A stretch of 64,000 nt of DNA from Eunapius fragilis (GCA_963681505.1 OY811984.1:1961772-2025771), one strand, 5' to 3'. Shown: positions 58,501 through 63,820, counted from the first letter of the stretch. Translations and numbers: made by a program. Notes: a model not told the origin generated them from the sequence alone.

Positions 58501-60923
58501 GACTGGCCTTGTGAATATCAAGTCTTGCCAGTGCAATGCCAAACATGCTTGATAAATTCTTGCTTGCTTTCCAAGGTAGGATGGTATCCAAATTGTCACC
58601 ACAAGCCTGACCTCCCCTGTGGCAGCTGCTACATAGTAACCTCTTATCCAACTCCTCATCATGACCAACAACTTTGTTCTTCCATATCTGCATACTCATA
58701 CAAAACATTTGGTATTAAATTAGCATCTAAAACCATTTGGAAACAAATATAGGAACATGCATACAGAAAGACCAAGACACGTTCCTCCGTGCTGTTTGCT
58801 AGTAACTAGAATACATACTGTAGAGTCCCTGTACAATTTTCTTGACCAATTGTCATGCCTCAATGATGTCATAGCCCCAATATTTTTATTTTAGAACATT
58901 TCAGCGTAGCATTCATTGGCAGTGTACATTATATTCATGATGAGAAAAACTCAATGTTTGCAAATCTTGTCACATTCAGTAGCCATGCTCCTAAAGGGAC
59001 TATTGGAACATGTTTAGTTTTGCAGATCAAAGCAACAGGGTCCTATTAACAAAAATCACAATTAATAAACTAAGTGAATGAAATCACTGAATCTCCTTTG
59101 TTTTTACAAGCATTAATATTTTAATAGACAAGAAGAAACTTCTTGACGACCTCAAAGTGTTGACTGACAGTTTAGTTCATTCTGAGGCCTGCTTCACCAG
59201 TAATACCAATGACACTCTGCAGGTGAGTGGGTGTATGTGTTAATTAATACTATATCATTCACTCAACGTTATATAGATGCCAATCATCATATATTTGAAG
59301 GATTTCTCCCAAAATGGTCTCCTTCCCACATTCATACCTCATACGATCTGTGTGCGGCATTATGTAGCCTTCAGAATTGCCCTGAGACGGTATGTTCACC
59401 AGTGCTCTAACTGACGAGAGGCAGTGTTATATTAGTGTCTGCATTACATCTCCTTCTTCCCTTGCTCTAGCCTGGTTGCCATAATCCAGCCTTGTGTCAC
59501 TGATGATGCGAGGGTTGTTCAATGGCAGGAATTTGTTGAAGACATTTGGAACAAGAAACTTCCCCACTTCAGAGATACCTCTGGAAGTGGATTGAAGTTT
59601 GCACATACTACACCAGAAGAATCGAAAGTGATGGATGATAGGTCACTAGCTGAAGTTTTGGATGAGGATGCAGCAACTGCTCACAGGCCTGGGGACCGTG
59701 ATAGTACTCAAGAGTCTGAGGATCATGATGATACTGGAGACCATGAAATGCCAGGGGAAGGTGAAAAAAATAAAAAAGACATAAAAGCAGTCAGTACAAA
59801 GGCTTATGCCACCGATGCTGCTTTCATGAATAAATGTGCGTAAGTTATCACTAATCTCAGGAGTTGTTCTCATGTCAATTTTACTCATAATTGGGCAGCG
59901 AAAAAAGAAAAAGAGAGGTTGCCATCATTGTCTCATGCTGTTGAGAAAGGTATTTGTGTAAGCATATAGATTGTCTTGATATTGTGATTTCATTTCCTAG
60001 AAGTGCAAATGGTCACAGTGGTTGATGTAGTGGAATTTTTGCATAGTATCGGACTGGACCAGTATGTTGATAGATTCAGAGAACTTGAATTTGATGGAGA
60101 ACTACTTCTGGCAGCTAAAGATCAGCAACTAAATGACCTGGGAGTCTCTAATCCTCTCCATTGTTTTAAGATCCAGTATCTCTTCAAACGTAGACTCCAT
60201 AAAACTTCAACCACACATGCTCAGGGCACTGTATATGACTTCTTAGCTGCAAACAAGATGGATAAGTATGGACAAAGGTTTGAAGAGGAAGGGGTTGATG
60301 GAGACATGCTGCTTGAGATCCTTCAACTAGATGATGATGTTCGTACACGTATTCTTGAAGAGCTAGGAATTAAGGATAATATGGCTATACTAATAAAATT
60401 CAACCCATCAGCACATGCTACTCAAGAAGGTATTTGTATCGCATATCAGTATATAACTAATCCTACTACTTTTTTCCCTACAGGAACTGCATGCATTGAA
60501 GAACTGGAGCAGAAATATTCTGTTGATGATGTAGCAAACTTCTTGCGCCATATCAAACTGGACCAGTACATTAATAAATTCAGGGAGAAAGCCATTGATG
60601 GACATTGGCTTTTAGCAGCTAAGGATGATGTACTAAATGACCTGGGAGTCTCTAGTCCTCTCCATTGTTTTAAGATTCAGTACCTCTTCAAGCGTTGGCT
60701 CCAGAATACTCCAACCACGCATTCTCCTGCTGTTGACTTCTTAGCTGCAATCAAGATGGATAAGTACGAACAAAGGTTTGCAGAGGAAGGGGTTGATGGA
60801 GACATGCTGTTTGAGATTCTTCACCTGAACACTGATGCTGGCAAATGTATTCTTAAAGAGATAGGTGTCATAGATTTAGATGTATTCAAGATCCAGACAA
60901 AGTTTAAAAGACTGAAGCAGTAG
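4739..60923 (+). CDS. RNF213-like giant AAA+ protein with C-terminal SAM domains (whole gene, 5' partial)
   Basis: This is a single multi-exon host gene. RNF213 (mysterin) is a giant cytosolic dynein-like AAA+ machine linked in vertebrates to ubiquitin ligation, lipid droplets and antimicrobial defence. The match rests on the arm segment reading [12 protein letters not shown], three Walker A sites in the right order ([24 protein letters not shown]), the Walker B motifs FLDEVN and FMDEAG, the block [13 protein letters not shown], and a C-terminal domain. All 48 exons join with GT-AG introns and matching phase, about 4,944 residues in total, so the gene looks functional apart from one exon hit by a 4.6 kb element. 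The first visible exon starts in phase 0 after an acceptor (ag at 4,737-4,738), so the N-terminal exons lie upstream or were missed. No RING finger was seen. The exon model is hand-made, so individual borders could be a few bases off. Confidence 0.9.
7654..10957 (+). CDS. RNF213-like gene: AAA1/AAA2 exons with a degenerate Walker B
   Basis: Exons are 7654-8031, 8098-8232, 8352-8427, 8537-8742, 8880-9249, 10110-10230, 10565-10778 and 10836-10957. A complete Walker A, GNAGDGKT, is split by the intron between 8427 and 8537. The matching Walker B place reads CAVFFNFT, which lacks the Asp-Glu pair. In mammals AAA2 binds ATP without being a main hydrolytic site, so this pattern fits AAA2 (inference). 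The last exon ends in the family-typical run [23 protein letters not shown], which leads into AAA3. The intron 9250-10109 is the longest here and carries repeat remnants. Confidence 0.85.
9250..10109. other. Long intron of the RNF213-like gene with repeat traces
   Basis: A diverged end of MITE family 2 (CAGAAGCCCGATTTTGCTGG, 9,898) and a fragment of the hairpin-end repeat (9,948) are present. No exon. Confidence 0.55.
11023..12955 (+). CDS. RNF213-like gene: AAA3 exons (Walker A, Walker B, sensor 1)
   Basis: Exons are 11023-11359, 11411-11644, 12367-12442, 12561-12673, 12729-12809 and 12863-12955. Walker A GETGVGKT is at 11,201-11,224. Walker [11 protein letters not shown] opens the exon at 12,729. 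Sensor 1 is in [12 protein letters not shown]. All catalytic residues expected of a working AAA3 are present. AAA3 and AAA4 are the hydrolytic modules in mammalian RNF213. The last exon stops in the middle of a Gly codon context (RWLRG) where a 4.6 kb TIR element begins; the same exon resumes at 17,553 with [12 protein letters not shown], in frame. Confidence 0.88.
11645..12366. repeat. Intron with diverged direct duplications
   Basis: A unit of about 150 bp around AATGTTAATGGTTTACAA and CCTTGCAGGGGTTTATTTG appears at 11,805-11,890 and 11,975-12,055, with a third trace at 12,125. Each carries an acceptor-like tract ending in ttgcag, but I see no coding sequence behind it. Confidence 0.6.
13501..14595. 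repeat. 153-bp tandem satellite, about seven units
   Basis: The motif GTGAGTCATGTG recurs at 13,681, 13,834, 13,988, 14,141, 14,294 and 14,447, giving a period of 153 bp (one unit 154). The unit from 13,501 is longer and diverged, and the last ends near 14,590. Units are over 90% alike, so the array is young. Each contains CACGTG next to GTGAGTC, and TTTGGACAG upstream. Because 153 is a multiple of three, frames of about 110-210 codons run through the array; I do not regard them as genes. Confidence 0.92.
14600..15420. other. Spacer between satellite and BEN gene
   Basis: This is AT-rich single-copy sequence within the TIR element. Opposing open frames of 93 codons (plus, 14,995-15,276) and 106 codons (minus, 14,934-15,254) overlap. 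The minus one has a basic stretch ([20 protein letters not shown]), but neither resembles a family I know. A promoter for the BEN gene would be expected in this stretch; none is recognisable. Confidence 0.4.
15421..17118 (+). CDS. BEN-domain protein gene, 11 exons, inside the TIR element
   Basis: Exons are about 15421-15477 (start uncertain), 15563-15685, 15743-15871, 15923-15978, 16026-16118, 16187-16258, 16315-16392, 16456-16531, 16593-16655, 16717-16947 and 17006-17118. From the second exon on, all introns are GT-AG, 50-110 bp, and phase holds to the stop at 17,116. The N-terminal part ([20 protein letters not shown]) resembles the short beta-rich segment common before BEN domains. The middle is acidic, then basic ([10 protein letters not shown]). 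The end is a BEN domain: [20 protein letters not shown], then [10 protein letters not shown] and [21 protein letters not shown] domains bind DNA and act mostly in transcriptional repression. A possible AATAAA is near 17,226. An alternative ATG at 15,440 also stays open. Confidence 0.75.
17553..18860 (+). CDS. RNF213-like gene: AAA4 exon (right part of the interrupted exon)
   Basis: This is a 1.3 kb open exon piece. It begins [20 protein letters not shown], the usual AAA3-AAA4 linker, and runs into AAA4. Walker A GAPGSSKT is at 18,168-18,191. Walker [10 protein letters not shown] is near 18,400 and is followed by [19 protein letters not shown] and the sensor-like [17 protein letters not shown]. 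Both nucleotide-site motifs are intact, so an active ATPase module is expected. The donor is at 18,861. The left edge is not a splice site but the border of the inserted element, so this segment and 12863-12955 were one exon before the insertion. Confidence 0.92.
18920..23418 (+). CDS. RNF213-like gene: post-AAA4 modules and hinge/shell exons
   Basis: Exons are 18920-19159, 19216-19578, 20015-20239, 20298-20695, 20753-21983, 22075-22782 and 23044-23418, all phase-consistent. Recognisable blocks are [20 protein letters not shown] (AAA4 end) and [12 protein letters not shown] with [18 protein letters not shown] (AAA5/6 region). A proline-rich linker ([16 protein letters not shown]) precedes helical sequence matching the start of the E3 shell. 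No P-loop is seen in these modules, as in other family members. For the exon at 22075 I chose the acceptor after a good pyrimidine tract; an alternative acceptor at 22,110 would drop 12 residues. The intron 19579-20014 is a minisatellite. Confidence 0.85.
19580..19935. repeat. Intronic minisatellite, unit about 39 bp
   Basis: About eight units of GGTACCAGGGGATGAAGGGA and TGGGGTACTGCTCCCACT. It fills most of the intron 19579-20014. Spurious frames on both strands result from the repeat. Confidence 0.9.
23932..26083. mobile_element. 2.15 kb TIR DNA element nested in the 5' LTR
   Basis: Its 32-bp terminal inverted repeats start TAGTCTCGTACCCAGACC on the left; the right end is the complement with two mismatches. 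The flanks GGTGTCATC (23,923-23,931) and AGTGCCATC (26,084-26,092) are a 9-bp target duplication with two differences, and the intact 3' LTR shows this sequence only once. TIR and duplication length would suit a Mutator-like or hAT element. Most of its inside is a LINE fragment on the minus strand, and about 450 bp at the left (24,000-24,460) hold nothing recognisable. I see no transposase, so it is non-autonomous. Confidence 0.8.
24469..26020 (-). mobile_element. 5'-truncated non-LTR retrotransposon (LINE) with RT end and nuclease-like C-terminus
   Basis: Reading from 26.0 kb downwards, the RT catalytic box WYLDDGT appears near 25,970, then [34 protein letters not shown] and [12 protein letters not shown], typical of RT and thumb. 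Further on are a zinc-like [19 protein letters not shown] and the stretch [18 protein letters not shown] with [10 protein letters not shown], which looks like the PD-(D/E)XK restriction-like endonuclease of R2/NeSL-type LINEs. The frame shifts after YLDDG near 25.95 kb and again between the two long frames, near 25.1-25.2 kb. The start of the RT is missing. Lying on the minus strand within the nested TIR element, it is either an insertion or a captured fragment. Confidence 0.8.
26407..27435 (-). mobile_element. Merlin (IS1016/ISXO2-like) DNA transposon
   Basis: The minus-strand frame from about 27,425 down to about 26,600 encodes a DDE transposase of the ISXO2-like (Merlin) type. A zinc-ribbon part ([12 protein letters not shown] ... 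FRCTLRSC) is followed by [18 protein letters not shown] with the first Asp, then [15 protein letters not shown] with the second, and [15 protein letters not shown] near the third acidic residue. One frameshift near 26,745 separates the last 60 residues. The left end reads GGCACTTATGCAGTTT and a C-run. The right end has no matching repeat and abuts a (GA)n tract, so it may be lost. It interrupts the gag region of the LTR element. Confidence 0.8.
32001..32150. mobile_element. Fold-back MITE family 1, internally deleted copy
   Basis: Left arm from CTAAAAACATTATCTCTGAG to TATTTAGCAC, then only the last 20 bp of the right arm (GAATGTTTTTAGTTTCTTTG). Diverged. Confidence 0.65.
33274..33483 (+). mobile_element. 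MITE family 2 (GGACAGTGTC ends), 210 bp
   Basis: Begins GGAACAGTGTCCAGCAAGAT and ends with the complementary GACACTGTCCC. Over 75% alike along most of its length to the copy at 57.1 kb. Non-coding. Confidence 0.75.
33562..36486 (+). CDS. RNF213-like gene: helical shell-type region where a RING would be expected
   Basis: Exons are 33562-33678, 33930-34046, 34186-34515, 34671-34819, 34881-34983, 35042-35267, 35333-35472, 35532-35885 and 36364-36486. The exon before the 10 kb intron ends in phase 0 at 23,418 and this block starts in phase 0, so they can join directly. The sequence is mostly helical, with a Lys-rich loop ([11 protein letters not shown]). The block [13 protein letters not shown] followed by [14 protein letters not shown] is like the family's E3-core region. 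No C3HC4 or RZ-finger cysteine/histidine pattern is visible anywhere in it. The intron at 34,516 begins with a (GT)n run. Confidence 0.75.
33780..33890. repeat. Intronic minisatellite, unit about 23 bp
   Basis: Four to five units of CACACACCACACCTTTCTTGT in the short intron 33679-33929. Confidence 0.85.
34516..34586. repeat. (GT)n microsatellite at the start of an intron
   Basis: About 30 GT units directly after the donor at 34,516, so the donor is itself part of a GT-rich run. Confidence 0.9.
35886..36363. other. RNF213 intron without recognisable content
   Basis: AT-rich, with a short TGTGTG-rich piece near 36,055. Nothing else seen. Confidence 0.5.
36707..37429. mobile_element. 723-bp TIR element
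   Basis: AATCGTCCTTATTTAAG at 36,707 is repeated in inverse at 37,413-37,429. Next to each end a second, inverted copy of the GTCCTTAWWTRAGGAC motif follows, so each end can fold on itself. The interior is AT-rich and non-coding. Confidence 0.65.
37430..39108. other. Intron sequence, nothing recognised
   Basis: A degraded copy of MITE family 1 may lie just before the neighbouring TIR element (36,540-36,670). In this stretch a 90-codon frame (38,310-38,582) has no family I know. Part may belong to the hAT relic that follows. Confidence 0.4.
39109..39480 (+). pseudogene. hAT-family transposase C-terminal fragment
   Basis: Sequence from 39,112 reads [20 protein letters not shown] and [18 protein letters not shown]. 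After a frameshift near 39,345 it continues [20 protein letters not shown] and [10 protein letters not shown], the hallmark hAT C-terminal dimerisation motif of the TTF-type zinc finger group. Nothing of the catalytic core lies before it, so this is a truncated relic. The upstream 38.6-39.1 kb may be part of the same element but I cannot read it. Confidence 0.7.
39705..42251 (-). pseudogene. Degenerate DNA-transposon-like gene, superfamily unassigned
   Basis: Six or more minus-strand frames line up in order from 42,251 to 39,705 as one decayed gene. Blocks include a Cys-rich turn ([15 protein letters not shown]), a coiled coil ([15 protein letters not shown]), [64 protein letters not shown] and a lysine-rich C-terminus. 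The Asp residues in LGFDATT and LTDHVATNH sit like the first two of a DDE triad (inference). Many similar genes occur in repeats of sponges and cnidarians, to my memory, but I cannot name the superfamily. Frameshifts separate the frames. No TIRs were found. Confidence 0.5.
42252..43981. other. Intron sequence with one intact unassigned minus-strand frame
   Basis: The minus frame 43,119-43,451 (110 codons: [20 protein letters not shown] ... [14 protein letters not shown]) looks protein-like but matches nothing I know. Opposite it, plus frames at 43,534-43,755 and 43,759-43,956 are basic and may be relics of the same mobile element. No host exon seen. Confidence 0.35.
43982..44412. mobile_element. 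431-bp MITE with about 60-bp TIRs
   Basis: The left end CTAGCCAGACGTACATCGAA and the right end TTCGATGTACGTCTGGCTAG are complementary; similarity goes on for about 60 bp through GACTGGGAACAAGGAACATA. The 300-bp middle has no coding sequence. No clear target duplication. It lies immediately upstream of the THAP element. Confidence 0.8.
44440..46800. mobile_element. THAP-DDE transposon with convergent SWIM partner, decayed
   Basis: Plus strand: a THAP zinc finger (44,486-44,722, [20 protein letters not shown]) is spliced to [19 protein letters not shown] (44,767 on). Then come a coiled coil and a DDE_Tnp_4-type domain (45,252-45,779) with [20 protein letters not shown] and [17 protein letters not shown] holding the first Asp. 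Minus strand (about 46,740 down to 45,850): a partner with [14 protein letters not shown], a SWIM finger ([11 protein letters not shown] followed by THVA), and [10 protein letters not shown]. The pair resembles ISL2EU-type elements, which carry a transposase and a YqaJ-type protein. The YqaJ part and the later DDE residues are missing, and both genes have stops or frameshifts. CATCTTGACAGAG near 44,472 and its near-complement at 46,763 could be near the ends. Confidence 0.65.
46803..46892 (+). repeat. Hairpin end module (copy 3), solo
   Basis: Only the terminal 90 bp of the family is present: ACGCGAGTTATACGCGGGTC through AGGAACTACTATCG and its complementary arm. It lies directly beyond the right border of the THAP element. 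Shorter traces (AATAGGAATTGACCTGG) occur at 9,948. Confidence 0.7.
46893..47890. other. Intron sequence with an unassigned 94-codon frame
   Basis: The plus frame 47,311-47,595 ([20 protein letters not shown]) has the Lys/Ser-rich look of a transposon N-terminus but no zinc finger. Nothing else recognised. Confidence 0.3.
47897..48604. mobile_element. 708-bp TIR element with GTACCC target duplication
   Basis: The ends are CAGGGGTCGAAATAC and its exact complement, a 15-bp TIR. GTACCC stands directly on both sides (47,891-47,896 and 48,605-48,610), giving a 6-bp target duplication. Just inside both ends the octamer GTGCAGGT and its complement recur several times (about 47,920-47,995 and 48,515-48,580), as expected of transposase-binding subterminal repeats. 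No coding potential. The TIR looks hAT-like, but that family duplicates 8 bp. Confidence 0.85.
48611..49387. other. Intron sequence, nothing recognised
   Basis: AT-rich and apparently single copy. The frame 48,929-49,264 is hydrophobic but has no family features. Confidence 0.4.
49388..50708. mobile_element. 1.3 kb element with GACAGTGTCCAG ends, related to MITE family 2
   Basis: GACAGTGTCCAG at 49,388 and CTGGACACTGTC ending 50,708 are perfect complements. The right end continues inwards as CAGAAGCCCAATTTTG, which is also seen at 9,898 and (inverted, diverged) at 56,521. The interior repeats an approximately 45-bp motif around GATGGGTTGATGAACTT several times but codes for nothing I know. 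Confidence 0.55.
50840..53930 (+). CDS. RNF213-like gene: C-terminal domain exons, first part
   Basis: Exons are 50840-51227, 51327-51434, 51492-51696, 51883-52167, 52221-52281, 52337-52459 and 53621-53930. The sequence [20 protein letters not shown] followed by a long helix is typical of the RNF213 C-terminal domain. Later parts read [20 protein letters not shown] and [20 protein letters not shown]. The first exon could instead begin at 50,899, but only the acceptor at 50,839 keeps phase with the previous exon at 36,486. The 14.3 kb intron before it and the 1.2 kb intron 52460-53620 are filled with repeats. Confidence 0.82.
53321..53560. mobile_element. Fold-back MITE family 1, subfamily B
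   Basis: Arms from ACAAGTAAAGACATTCTCCA to the complementary GAAGAATGTTTTTCTAACTT with a 50-bp loop. Older than the copy at 4.4 kb, judged by mismatches. It lies in the RNF213 intron before 53,621. Confidence 0.85.
54101..54340. mobile_element. Fold-back MITE family 1, subfamily B
   Basis: Arms from AAATATTCTCTAACGAGAAA to the complementary end TTCTCGTTAGCGAATG and TTTACTTGT. The left arm lacks an internal piece of about 35 bp that the right arm keeps. Confidence 0.85.
54740..55272 (+). repeat. Interspersed repeat with hairpin end (copy 2), hosting the fold-back MITE
   Basis: It reads like the 2.46-2.81 kb copy in opposite orientation: GGTATAATTTGCACTCTTTT, the GACGACGACG run, then GTACGCGAGTTATACGTGGG and the end AGGAACTACTATCG with its complementary arm (hairpin with 9-bp arms). 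No gene. Confidence 0.75.
54933..55116. mobile_element. 184-bp palindromic fold-back MITE with 3-bp target duplication
   Basis: Nearly the whole element is one palindrome with 92-bp arms, beginning CACTGCGCCACAGC and centred on AGACGTCT near 55,024. ATT flanks it on both sides (54,930-54,932 and 55,117-55,119). The related copy at 2.6 kb has the same surrounding sequence without it and only one ATT, which proves insertion and the 3-bp duplication. A 3-bp duplication suits PIF/Harbinger-like elements. Confidence 0.9.
55313..56503. repeat. Inverted 19-bp pair enclosing a host exon and a minus-strand frame
   Basis: TTAATCATAGATTGATCAA near 55,315 and its complement (one mismatch) at 56,485-56,503. 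GATAAC/GTTATC hairpins stand next to both. Between them lie the RNF213 exon 55717-55804 and a minus-strand frame (55,917-56,279). The pair may be one element that captured the exon, or two small copies of one MITE either side of it. Confidence 0.5.
55717..59949 (+). CDS. RNF213-like gene: end of C-terminal domain and acidic linker
   Basis: Exons are 55717-55804, 59111-59222, 59277-59389, 59471-59835 and 59899-59949. Phase only works if the second starts at 59,111 (acceptor acaag) and the fourth ends at 59,835 (donor gtgcgt); the more obvious sites at 59,127 and 59,839 would give stops. The first three encode short helical pieces ([17 protein letters not shown]). The fourth ends in a disordered, acidic linker rich in Asp, Glu and Lys ([20 protein letters not shown]) that leads to the SAM repeats. 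The link between the C-terminal domain and the SAM exons is therefore supported by phase but not by transcript data. Confidence 0.68.
55917..56279 (-). CDS. Unassigned 120-codon frame with an SH3/Tudor-like core
   Basis: Intact frame: [20 protein letters not shown], then [20 protein letters not shown] and [16 protein letters not shown], and an acidic tail ([20 protein letters not shown]). The centre looks like a small beta-barrel reader of the Tudor/chromo kind, often found at the start of transposon proteins, and the acidic tail resembles the entry to piggyBac-type proteins. No transposase follows. Probably a mobile-element remnant, function unknown. Confidence 0.4.
   Translation of the reverse strand: MKAPKIGDRVQPTAAALAIQRYGANAKVKKLSGEIIASEGSGRGCKWRVHWDDGKISESVHSSKVLENAGTVEEIEDDVVMAEHDSDEELLAEELVEAEAEMEEGGEPSSINPLVVKGIK
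57083..57334 (+). mobile_element. MITE family 2 (GGACAGTGTC ends), 252 bp
   Basis: Same ends and order as the 33.3 kb copy, with an extra stretch of about 45 bp after AAGCAAAAGAAAAGT. Inside the RNF213 intron 55805-59110. Confidence 0.75.
57335..59110. other. Intron sequence with a 21-bp tandem repeat and decayed frames
   Basis: Four units of GAGTACTAGTAGATGGTAGAG-like sequence lie at 58,070-58,140; on the minus strand they read as a Pro-Ser-Thr repeat (LPSTSTP). Minus-strand pieces near 58.5-58.7 kb ([20 protein letters not shown]) suggest a worn transposon gene. No host exon found. Confidence 0.4.
60001..60923 (+). CDS. RNF213-like gene: four tandem SAM domains and stop
   Basis: Two exons, 60001-60429 and 60484-60923, are separated by a 54-bp intron that is open in frame. 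They encode four sterile alpha motif (SAM) domains in an A-B-A-B order. Type A reads [20 protein letters not shown] ... [19 protein letters not shown]. Type B reads [20 protein letters not shown] ... ILEELGI. SAM domains usually self-assemble or bind RNA or other SAM proteins, so they may help oligomerise the ATPase (inference). The stop is at 60,921. A candidate AATAAA lies near 61,214. SAM domains are not part of vertebrate RNF213 as I know it. Confidence 0.85.
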
Positions 60924-62584
60924 TTTGAGTATTGGCTGAACGTTGAATTGTTTTTTTTTTTGGTTGAAATATTTCCTTATAAATTTCATACATTGATAAA
61001 CAAGTGTACAAAAACAGAAATTTGCTGAAACAAAAATTGAGACTGAGGGTCTTAAAGGTGGTGAGTGTAAGGTCATGTTCATAGATAAAATGCACAGCAT
61101 GGGAAGCATAGGACAGTCGAAACAGCTCACAAGGTTTGTCTTGCTTAGTGGAAATCATGCCAGCTAAACGCCAGTAAAAATTTCAACACTCTCAAGCATT
61201 TCTCCTGTTGTAGAATAAACCTATGAGTAAAAAGATCCCATGCTCAACCTCTTTCACTCATTGACTTTTTTTTCCTGATTCATGTCATATTGCTGGAAAA
61301 CCCTTGGAATGGTAGCTTGGAGCATTAGAAAACCCTTACATCAAACTCAAGTATATTAAGATGGGCAACATCTGGTGTGGGATGCAACGTGTCCGGATAC
61401 TTTTGCACCTTCTTACTCCACAATTGCTGCACACCAAGTTGGAGCAGTTGCTCAACAGGCAGAAGATAGGAAGATGCAGAAGTATAAACACCTTGACTCA
61501 TGCTACTTTTTCACTCCAGTGGCGATAGACAAGTGGAGTTTTGGACCAAAGACTACGGAGTTCCTGAAAGAGTTGGGGCATTGATTGAGGCAAGTGTCTG
61601 GAGAAGCCAACTCCTTTGCATACCTCACTTAGAGACTCTCAGTTGCCGTCCAACGTGGCAATGCAGCTTCTGTGTTGGGAACAATTAAGACGGACAGTGA
61701 AGAGGAAGAGTTTTTAGTATAAAAATTGTTGTATTGTATGAGTGAGTGAGTGAGTGCGTTAGGATAAGTATATGTTAGGTCGTGTAGTTGTTAGCCATAT
61801 GTGTATGTATTCCGGTATAATCAATATATCTATAATTATTTAGATGTGAATTGTCATCAGTGTTAACAAATTTGTGGTGAAAGCCTTCATCATTCAGTGG
61901 TTGTAAGTGAGGTTGGATGGCAATATTATGCAATATTATGACATACCTCTGAAAACAAAGAAGCAGCACATGTATGTCATTGCATAGTTAACAGAGAATG
62001 GCAGGCCACAGTTACAAGATTATGGTACATTTGGAAGATTCAGTCATACCTCAAACAAAGTGCATCTCTGATTTCACCCTTATGAAGAGAGAACAAACTC
62101 TTCCAAAGGAAGTACAGGTAATAACAAGTTAAGGATGACCTTTTTTCTTTACTACATGTTAGATCCACCAGACTCTGTTGCTTGGCAGAGATGTTTTCAT
62201 AAATTCAACCAGCAAGTGCATTTTGTTACATTCTGTTATCTGAATGAATTGATTTTCTTAGCATCAACAGAGCTAAAATTTTCCTCTTGTGAGATGATTC
62301 AGTACTGCAACCAGCGGAGCTATGATTCGTTTGGATGAGTTAAAACATTGAGAAAACATGTCATAGGATTTCTAAAAACCTGTGCCACCAAGTGTCGTGT
62401 GCAAAGAAATCTATTTTTGACATTTTGAGCATAGGTGACCAGTTATAGCAAGGATGAAATATTCCCCAGTAATTGGCAACAAGGGCTGGCATAGAGTATA
62501 GTCTCCAACCTGACCTGTTGAGCTGCAGTAAAGAATGTGATGAATCCACGTTGCACCATGCTGCACATACATATAGGAAAAAGG
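60924..62584. other. 3' flank of the SAM exons, apart from the LINE fragment
   Basis: A candidate AATAAA is near 61,214. A GAGT-repeat is at 61,740. Beyond the LINE piece nothing is recognised. Confidence 0.4.
61363..61722 (+). mobile_element. LINE 3' end fragment, a second family
   Basis: The frame 61,375-61,584 reads MWDATCPDTFAPSYSTIAAH, VGAVAQQAEDRKMQKYKHLD and FFTPVAIDKWSFGPKTTEFL. After a frameshift it goes on as GEANSFAYLT and RLSVAVQRGNAASVLGTI. This is the conserved C-terminus after the reverse transcriptase in many LINE-like elements of sponges and cnidarians. It differs from the LINE at 24.5-26.0 kb. The rest is missing, as is usual for 5'-truncated copies. It separates the SAM exons at 60.9 kb from the SAM remnant at 62.6 kb. 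Confidence 0.72.
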
Positions 62585-62892
62585 GAACCGCAGATGATGC
62601 ACTAAACGACCTGGGAGTGTCAAGTCCTTTCCATTGTTTTAAGATCCAGTACCTCTTCAAGTGTTTGCTCCTGAAAACTCCAACCGCGCATGTTGTAAAT
62701 GACTTCTCAGCTGCAAACAAGGAGGGTAAGTATGTACAAAGGCTTGCAGAGGAAGGGGTTGATGGAGACATGCTACTTGAGATTCTTCAACTGGAAACTA
62801 ATGTTAGTATTTGTAAAGAGCTAGAAATTACAAGAGTAGATGCGCTGAAGATTAAGCAGTGGCTCAAACCATCAGAAGATTCCAAGCAATAA
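62585..62892 (+). pseudogene. Third, partial SAM pair (A'-B') downstream of the RNF213-like gene
   Basis: The frame from about 62,592 reads [20 protein letters not shown] (second half of a type A SAM), then VNDFSAANKEGKYVQRLAEE and a whole type B SAM, ending at a stop at 62,890. A possible acceptor (accgcag) lies just before it, and an AATAAA signal lies about 50 bases after the stop. It is very like the SAM pairs at 60.0-60.9 kb, so it arose by local duplication. It may be a leftover of a longer tail, cut off by the LINE insertion at 61.4 kb, or an alternative last exon. Confidence 0.6.
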
Positions 62893-63820
62893 TATTGGAC
62901 ATTTGTTCATTCTACAAATTGATTTTTGTACTCCAGTATGGAATAAAATTAATTACACTTGTGGCTCTGCATTGTAAAGCATAAACTACACTGTATATTG
63001 AACATATGGTATGTGATAATTTTGCACATGCAACTGCATGTAAAAAAGGTGAAAATTTATACATTCAAAATATGTCATTGCATAGACTAAATGGACATTG
63101 ATGTTGTTGGTCCTTGTATTTGTGATGGTCACTACTACAAACATAAGCAGGTCACCCCTGCCGCTGCTTAATGAATTGTCACATTATCCTCCATCAACCT
63201 CAAGTCTGATGTGTCCATGAGCAACAAAGCACAGAGGATACAACTCATGTAGGTAATTGGCAACAAGGGCATAGAGTAAGCAGTTATAGTAAAGAGGTTT
63301 ACCACATAAAGTGTGGTCATAAATTTTTGGGGGCAACATTGTTTTAGATGTTTAGTACATTTAAGCAGAATAGTTCTTGTCACTGATTGCATGTTTTGGG
63401 TACTGCCATAATCACCAAGTGCTTCACATTGCACCCTTTGATGGATTGTGTAGAAGACCGCCGCTCCCCGTGTTAGCGTACCGATGCCCAAATCACTGAA
63501 CTGCATGACCACTAGTATGCACCACACTACAGCATACATGCCAGTCAACCTCTCTGGTGTAAACGCAAGGGGGGGGGGGGGGGGGTCTACGGGAAACCAT
63601 TCTCAACAGGTGAGGTCCATACCACAATCACATGCTGTACAGGCAGTCATTCAATCCTTTGTTAGCACTTCTGCAGGCTGCATGTGATTCCTCAATACCT
63701 ATCCCATCAGTCGACTTCTGGGTTTGGGCACCAGCTGGCTCCCTGACAGATTGGCTGAGTAGCCTTGTGACCAAACAGAACCGCATTAATTTTAGTTGAT
63801 TCATGGCAGACTGTATTGTA
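62893..63820. other. Spacer at the window end
   Basis: An AATAAA at about 62,943 would serve the SAM remnant before it. A G-run is at 63,570-63,586. No gene seen. Confidence 0.45.

Noticed and set aside
58360-58752. 130-codon plus-strand frame
   Set aside because: Its composition is unlike a protein, and the minus strand of the same stretch carries more protein-like but stop-broken pieces, so this looks like a shadow of a decayed element.
59128-59839. Simplest splice sites at 59,127 and 59,839 for the linker exons
   Set aside because: Both would shift the frame and give early stops. The alternative sites at 59,110 and 59,835 keep phase through to the SAM exons.
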